Shown in pieces: positions 6,439 through 10,238 of a stretch of 10,238 bases of DNA; the first letter of the stretch is position 1, and the number at the start of each line of letters is the position of its first letter. The stretch is taken from the NCBI GenBank assembly GCA_964621455.1, contig CAZULW010000081.1, positions 1-10,238 on the forward strand, in the 5' to 3' direction. The notes under the pieces were generated by a model that was not told where the DNA came from, searched no databases, and saw nothing but the letters and a program-made list of their open reading frames with translations. The stretch comes from G020354025 sp964621455 (GTDB lineage Bacteria; Fidelibacterota; Marinisomatia; SCGC-AAA003-L08; TS1B11). Made by a program: the position numbers and the translations under genes.

Positions 6439-7818
6439 ATGATTAGCATAGCTGTTCATCATACGCGCCGCGAATTTCTAAAAACGATGGGCCTGGGGTC
6501 GATGGCGCTGGCCCTGCCGGGGTTGATCCTCTCCTGCGGCAAGGCGGAAGCCAGGCCGAATATCATTCTTATCATGGCCGATGACCTGGGATACGGCGAC
6601 CTGGGCTGTTACGGCAACACCACCATCCGAACGCCGCATCTTGATGCTCTGGCCAGGGGTGGGATGCGGTTTACCGACTTCCACTCCAACGGCCCGGTGT
6701 GCAGCCCCACCCGCGCGGCCCTGATGACCGGCCGATACCAGCAGCGCTGCGGCATCGACCATGTCTTTCTGGCCAGTCTGACCAGGGGACACCACGAGAA
6801 GCCGGGGATGGCACTGGATGAGGTGACGGTGGCCGATGTGCTCAAGAAGCAGGGCTACAGGACGGGCATCTTCGGCAAGTGGCATCTGGGGTATCCCCCG
6901 GAGTATAATCCGGTACACCAGGGATTCGATGAGTTCCGCGGCTACGTCAGCGGGAACGTGGATTTCCACTCCCACGTGGACGGTGGCGGCATAGATGACT
7001 GGTGGGACGGGACCACGAAGATCGAGGAGGAGGGCTACGTCACCGACCTGATCACCAGGCACGCGGTGGACTTTATCGAGCGGAAGCAGGACAGCCCGTT
7101 TCTGCTGTACGTGCCCCATGAGGCGCCGCACTATCCCTACCAGGGCCGTGGCGACAAGCCATTCCGGTTCCCCGGCAATCCCAACCCGGGCCAGGGCATA
7201 CGCGACGACCGGGAGGCAGCCTACAAGGAGATGATCGAGGTCATGGACGAGAGCATCGGCAAAATCGTGGAGACGGTGCGGCGTCTGGGCCTGGAGCGGA
7301 ACACCTTCATCTTCTTCTGCTCCGACAACGGGGCGAAGAAGCCGGGATCCAACGGCCCCCTGGCCGGCTATAAGGGCAGCCTGTGGGAGGGCGGCCATCG
7401 CGTTCCGGCCATCGCCTACTGGCCCGGCAAAATCCAGCCCGGCACCGTGTCCGACGAGACAACCATGACCATGGACATATTCCCCACCCTCCTCGCTCTG
7501 ACCGGCGCCTCATCGCCCGCTAACGTAGAACTGGACGGCGTTAATATCCTGCCGGTATTATTGGAGGGGAAAAAGATCCCCGAGCGAAAGCTGTTCTGGA
7601 GCTACGAGCGGCGCAAGGACCAGAAGGAAAAGGTGGTGCGGGAAGGCCCGTGGAAATTGTACATCCAGGGCGAAGAGAAGCGCCTTTTCAACCTGGCTGA
7701 GGACCTGGGCGAGCAGAACAACCTTATCGCAGCCTATCCGGAGTCGGTAAGGACGATGGAGGCGGCGTTCGCGCAGTGGTACGAGGAAGTCACGGCTGGC
7801 GTAGCGTGGCTGGCATAG
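6439..7818 (+). CDS. S1-type arylsulfatase-like sulfatase, Tat-exported lipoprotein
   Basis: Predicted lipid-anchored sulfatase of 459 residues. The leader has T-R-R-E-F-L-K (residues 9-15), a hydrophobic core and lipobox I-L-S-C with Cys33. Catalytic features: D48/D49; formylglycine site C-S-P-T-R with Cys88; G-K-W-H with Lys147/His149; H-E-A-P-H with His231; S-D-N-G with Asp296/Asn297; and Lys312 in Y-K-G-S-L-W-E-G-G. This is the arylsulfatase A-like layout, full length and without damage. Ribosome binding is weak (AGAGA just before the ATG), and the gene lies only 22 nt after the glycosidase-like gene, so translational coupling is plausible. From the lipobox Cys onward, S-C-G-K-A-E-A-R-P-N-I-I is the same as in the second sulfatase although the catalytic domains differ, suggesting a shared or exchanged leader. 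Subfamily and substrate position are not resolved by eye. Confidence 0.95.
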   Translation: MISIAVHHTRREFLKTMGLGSMALALPGLILSCGKAEARPNIILIMADDLGYGDLGCYGNTTIRTPHLDALARGGMRFTDFHSNGPVCSPTRAALMTGRYQQRCGIDHVFLASLTRGHHEKPGMALDEVTVADVLKKQGYRTGIFGKWHLGYPPEYNPVHQGFDEFRGYVSGNVDFHSHVDGGGIDDWWDGTTKIEEEGYVTDLITRHAVDFIERKQDSPFLLYVPHEAPHYPYQGRGDKPFRFPGNPNPGQGIRDDREAAYKEMIEVMDESIGKIVETVRRLGLERNTFIFFCSDNGAKKPGSNGPLAGYKGSLWEGGHRVPAIAYWPGKIQPGTVSDETTMTMDIFPTLLALTGASSPANVELDGVNILPVLLEGKKIPERKLFWSYERRKDQKEKVVREGPWKLYIQGEEKRLFNLAEDLGEQNNLIAAYPESVRTMEAAFAQWYEEVTAGVAWLA

Positions 7819-7851
7819 GCGGCGGATAATGTAGGCGGGGCAGCATTTAGA

Positions 7852-7857
7852 AGAGGA
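7852..7857 (+). promoter_or_regulatory. Shine-Dalgarno sequence of the sulfatase at 7862
   Basis: AGAGGA lies 4 nt before the ATG at 7862. It supports this start, and therefore the R-G rather than R-R leader, since no alternative start giving a second arginine is visible. Confidence 0.5.
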
Positions 7858-7861
7858 CAAG

Positions 7862-9241
7862 ATGCAGACACGAGGCCAATTCCTGAAAACTGTGGGCCTG
7901 GGTGTAGCGGCCCTGGCCCTGCCGGGATCAGCGTGCCGAACCGACAAAGCCGCCGGTGACAAACAGCCCAATATCATCTTCATCCTGGTTGACGACCTGG
8001 GTTACGGGGACCTGTCGAGCTATGGAGCCGAGGATCTGAGAACCCAGCACATCGACAACCTTATGGCGGCGGGCATGCGCTTTGACAACTTCTACGCCAA
8101 CTGCCCGGTCTGTTCGCCGACCCGGGCCGCCGTGCTCACCGGACGCTATCCCGATCTGGTCGGAGTACCCGGTGTTATACGCACACACGCGCGGAACAAC
8201 TGGGGCTACCTGTTCCCGGACGCGATCCTGCTCCCCCGGATACTGAAGCGGGCGGGCTATCACACCGGCATGGTCGGGAAGTGGCACCTCGGCCTTGAGT
8301 CGCCGAACACGCCCACGAAGCACGGTTTCGATCACTTCCACGGCTTCCTCGGCGATATGATGGATGACTACTACACGCATCGCCGCCACGGGAATAACTA
8401 TATGCGGCGGGGCGAGGAGGAGATCGACCCTGAGGGCCACGCCACCGAGCTGTTCACGCAGTGGGCTGTTGAATACCTCCAGGAGCGGGCGGGATCGGAG
8501 CAGCCGTTTTTCCTCTACCTGGCCTATAACGCGCCGCACACGCCGATCCAGCCACCCGAGGAGTGGCTCGAGCGGGTCAGGCAGCGCGAGAAAGGGATTG
8601 ACGAGAAACGCGCCCGGCTCGTCGCGCTGATCGAGCATCTTGACGACGGCATCGGTAAAGTAATCAGGGCGTTGAGAGAGTCCGGGGCCGAGGACAACAC
8701 CCTGGTCATCTTCACCTCAGATAACGGCGGGCAGCTCAACGCGGGAGCGAGCAACGCTCTTTTGCGCGGTGGTAAGCAGGAGATGTATGAGGGGGGCATC
8801 CGCGTGCCCACATGCGCCGTCTGGCCGGGCGTCATCAAGCCGGGCTCGCGCAGCGACCGCGTCGCGCTGACCATGGACCTGTTCCCGACCATATCCGGGG
8901 CGGCCGGGGCGGGCTTTGACCACCAAATTGACGGGCGGAGCATCCTGCCGACGCTGCTTGGCAATACCCAGCCCCCGGAAGAACGCTTTCTTTTCTGGAT
9001 GCGCCGTGAGGGCGGCAACCGCTTCATGGGCAAAACGATCTGGGCCGTCCGGCGCGGCGACTGGAAACTGCTCCAGAACAGCCCGATGGGGCCGTTCGAG
9101 CTGTACAACCTCAAGGACGATCCCCAGGAGGAGCACGACCTGGCGGACCGGAACCGCGAGCAATTCAATGAACTGGCAGCGGCGCTGCGGGCACATATCC
9201 AGAAGGGCGGCGCAGTGCCGTGGCAGAAGTTAAATCCTTGA
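7862..9241 (+). CDS. S1-type sulfatase with degenerate twin-arginine leader
   Basis: Predicted sulfatase of 459 residues. Catalytic features are complete: D44/D45; formylglycine site C-S-P-T-R with Cys84 (TGT codon); G-K-W-H with Lys140/His142; N-A-P-H with His226; S-D-N-G with Asp287/Asn288; and Lys305 in G-G-K-Q-E-M-Y-E-G-G. The leader aligns with those of its neighbours, but the twin arginine reads T-R-G-Q-F-L-K, with Gly5 in place of the second Arg. The hydrophobic segment ends in G-S-A-C (Cys25), a poor lipobox. Export may therefore use Sec, or Tat less efficiently, or the protein may stay inside. The family is arylsulfatase-like; a D-D-Y-Y-T-H-R-R-H-G segment at about residues 169-178 is probably part of the substrate pocket and could help place it in a subfamily. 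It lies 43 nt after the previous sulfatase and 88 nt before the next. Confidence 0.95.
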   Translation: MQTRGQFLKTVGLGVAALALPGSACRTDKAAGDKQPNIIFILVDDLGYGDLSSYGAEDLRTQHIDNLMAAGMRFDNFYANCPVCSPTRAAVLTGRYPDLVGVPGVIRTHARNNWGYLFPDAILLPRILKRAGYHTGMVGKWHLGLESPNTPTKHGFDHFHGFLGDMMDDYYTHRRHGNNYMRRGEEEIDPEGHATELFTQWAVEYLQERAGSEQPFFLYLAYNAPHTPIQPPEEWLERVRQREKGIDEKRARLVALIEHLDDGIGKVIRALRESGAEDNTLVIFTSDNGGQLNAGASNALLRGGKQEMYEGGIRVPTCAVWPGVIKPGSRSDRVALTMDLFPTISGAAGAGFDHQIDGRSILPTLLGNTQPPEERFLFWMRREGGNRFMGKTIWAVRRGDWKLLQNSPMGPFELYNLKDDPQEEHDLADRNREQFNELAAALRAHIQKGGAVPWQKLNP

Positions 9242-9291
9242 GCCAGGGCATCAGGATATCGTTGGAATTGCTCTTAAAATCCAAATTAATG

Positions 9292-9319
9292 TTTTGGTAA
9301 GTAAACAATATTACCAAAA
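9292..9319. promoter_or_regulatory. Inverted repeat overlapping the ribosome binding site of the last sulfatase
   Basis: TTTTGGTAA (9292-9300) and TTACCAAAA (9311-9319) are perfect 9-bp arms around a 10-nt spacer. The right arm runs into the ribosome binding site AAAAGGAAAG. As DNA this has the symmetry of a dimeric repressor site with half-sites two helical turns apart. As RNA it would fold next to the AGGA and could limit translation. It sits in the AT-rich 88-nt gap, the widest inside the second gene group. Function is inferred. Confidence 0.4.
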
Positions 9320-9329
9320 GGAAAGAAAC

Positions 9330-10238
9330 ATGAAAGCACTCGATTACACGCGTCGTGATTTTCTGAAAACGATGGGCCTGGGGGCGGCGGCCCTGTCCCT
9401 GCCGGGCTGTGCGAACGTCCTGGATAGGCTAGGCGACAAAGGGACACCCAGGAGACCCAACATCATCTTCGTCCTGGCCGACGATCTGGGCTATGGCGAT
9501 CTGGGTTGTTACGGTCAGAAGCGCATCAGGACGCCGAACCTTGACCGGATGGCCGCCGAAGGCATCCGGTTTACGGACCACTACGCCGGCAGTACGGTGT
9601 GTGCGCCGTCGCGGTGTGCGTTGATGACCGGCCTGCACATGGGACACGCCATCATCCGAGGCAACCAGGAGGTCAGACCGATGGGGCAGGAGCCGCTCCT
9701 GGCTGACACCGCAACCGTTGCCAGGCTCATGCAACAGGCCGGCTACGCCACAGCCCTGATCGGAAAGTGGGGACTCGGGGGGCCGGGCTCAACGGGTATT
9801 CCGAACCGGCAGGGTTTTGACTACTTCTACGGCTATCTGTGCCAGCGGCACGCCCACAATTATTATCCTGAATTCCTGTTCCGAAACGAGGATCAGGTCC
9901 CCCTGCCAGGCAACAGGGTGGCCGAGCCCCGTCCCGATGGGGCGGGCTTTGCTGTCGAGCGGGCCCAGTATTCCCACGACCTTCTGGCCCAGGAGGCCCT
10001 GGCGTTCGTGGAGCGCAACAGGGCCAGACCCTTCTTCCTGTACCTGGCCCTCACCATCCCGCATGCCAACAACGAAGGCGGCCCGAGAGGCATGGAAGTG
10101 CCCTCCAGCGATCCTTACGCGAACGAGGAGTGGCCCGAGCCGCAGAAAAACCATGCCGCCATGATTACCCGGATGGACCGCGACATCGGCCGGCTGCTGG
10201 CTAAGATCAAGGAGCTGGGACTCGACGAAGAGACGCTG
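9330..10238 (+). CDS. S1-type sulfatase, Tat-exported lipoprotein (3' end outside the window)
   Basis: The frame runs from the ATG at 9330 without a stop to the window edge (303 residues). AGGA at 9319-9322, 7 nt upstream, supports the start. The leader has T-R-R-D-F-L-K (residues 7-13) and lipobox L-P-G-C with Cys27, so the mature enzyme should be lipid-anchored. Visible catalytic features: D51/D52; formylglycine site C-A-P-S-R with Cys91 (TGT); Lys146 in G-K-W-G, where the usual G-K-W-H histidine is Gly148; and I-P-H with His245. The sequence ends just before the expected S-D-N-G metal site, so completeness cannot be judged. G-K-W-G-L-G followed by Q-G-F-D-Y-F-Y-G-Y and H-A-H-N-Y-Y-P marks a recurring arylsulfatase subgroup, so the missing His is probably a subfamily trait rather than damage. 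Substrate unknown. It may be separately regulated through the inverted repeat upstream. Confidence 0.93.
   Translation, partial: MKALDYTRRDFLKTMGLGAAALSLPGCANVLDRLGDKGTPRRPNIIFVLADDLGYGDLGCYGQKRIRTPNLDRMAAEGIRFTDHYAGSTVCAPSRCALMTGLHMGHAIIRGNQEVRPMGQEPLLADTATVARLMQQAGYATALIGKWGLGGPGSTGIPNRQGFDYFYGYLCQRHAHNYYPEFLFRNEDQVPLPGNRVAEPRPDGAGFAVERAQYSHDLLAQEALAFVERNRARPFFLYLALTIPHANNEGGPRGMEVPSSDPYANEEWPEPQKNHAAMITRMDRDIGRLLAKIKELGLDEETL

Noticed and set aside
6478..7398. Long open frame on the - strand (306 codons) opposite the fourth complete sulfatase gene region
   Set aside because: It mirrors codon bias of the GC-rich sense gene, shows no recognisable domain, and overlaps a clear sulfatase with intact motifs. 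The same holds for 2083-2853 and the other antisense frames.

Overview
The window is one sulfatase-rich catabolic locus, all on the + strand. It holds six S1-type (formylglycine) sulfatase genes, the first and last cut by the window edges, and one putative clan GH-A glycoside hydrolase. The DNA is GC-rich. Five sulfatase N-termini are visible, and four carry a T-R-R-x-F-L-K twin-arginine export signal followed by a cysteine that looks like a lipoprotein site. Large sets of diverse sulfatases with RR-D/E-F-L-K leaders are typical of the PVC superphylum (Planctomycetota, Lentisphaerota, Kiritimatiellota, Verrucomicrobiota). That placement is an inference; the window has no taxonomic marker gene.

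Layout: (1) 1-5019 holds three sulfatases with gaps of 63 and 33 nt. The first resembles sulfamidases and carries a C-terminal Fn3/chitobiase-C-like segment plus HEAT-like repeats. The second resembles N-acetylglucosamine-6-sulfatases. The third is arylsulfatase-like with a C-S-A-S-R site. (2) 5020-5402 is a 383-nt non-coding stretch with an AT-rich palindrome and at least five hairpins in a row. It looks like a structured RNA or the remnant of a small IS200/IS605-style element. (3) 5403-10238 holds the glycosidase-like lipoprotein, visibly lower in GC than its neighbours, followed by three more sulfatases with gaps of 22, 43 and 88 nt. The last gap holds a 9-bp inverted repeat that overlaps the ribosome binding site of the final gene.

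The genes probably work together in desulfating and cutting a heavily sulfated polysaccharide at the cell envelope. Each sulfatase would remove sulfate from a different sugar position, and the glycosidase would cut the exposed backbone. If the sulfamidase-like and GlcNAc-6-sulfatase-like assignments hold, a heparan-sulfate-like or other sulfated amino-sugar glycan is one candidate substrate. All six nucleophile positions are cysteine, so the enzymes depend on a formylglycine-forming activity (FGE or anSME) that must be encoded elsewhere. No transporter, regulator, tRNA, rRNA, CRISPR array or transposase gene was found.
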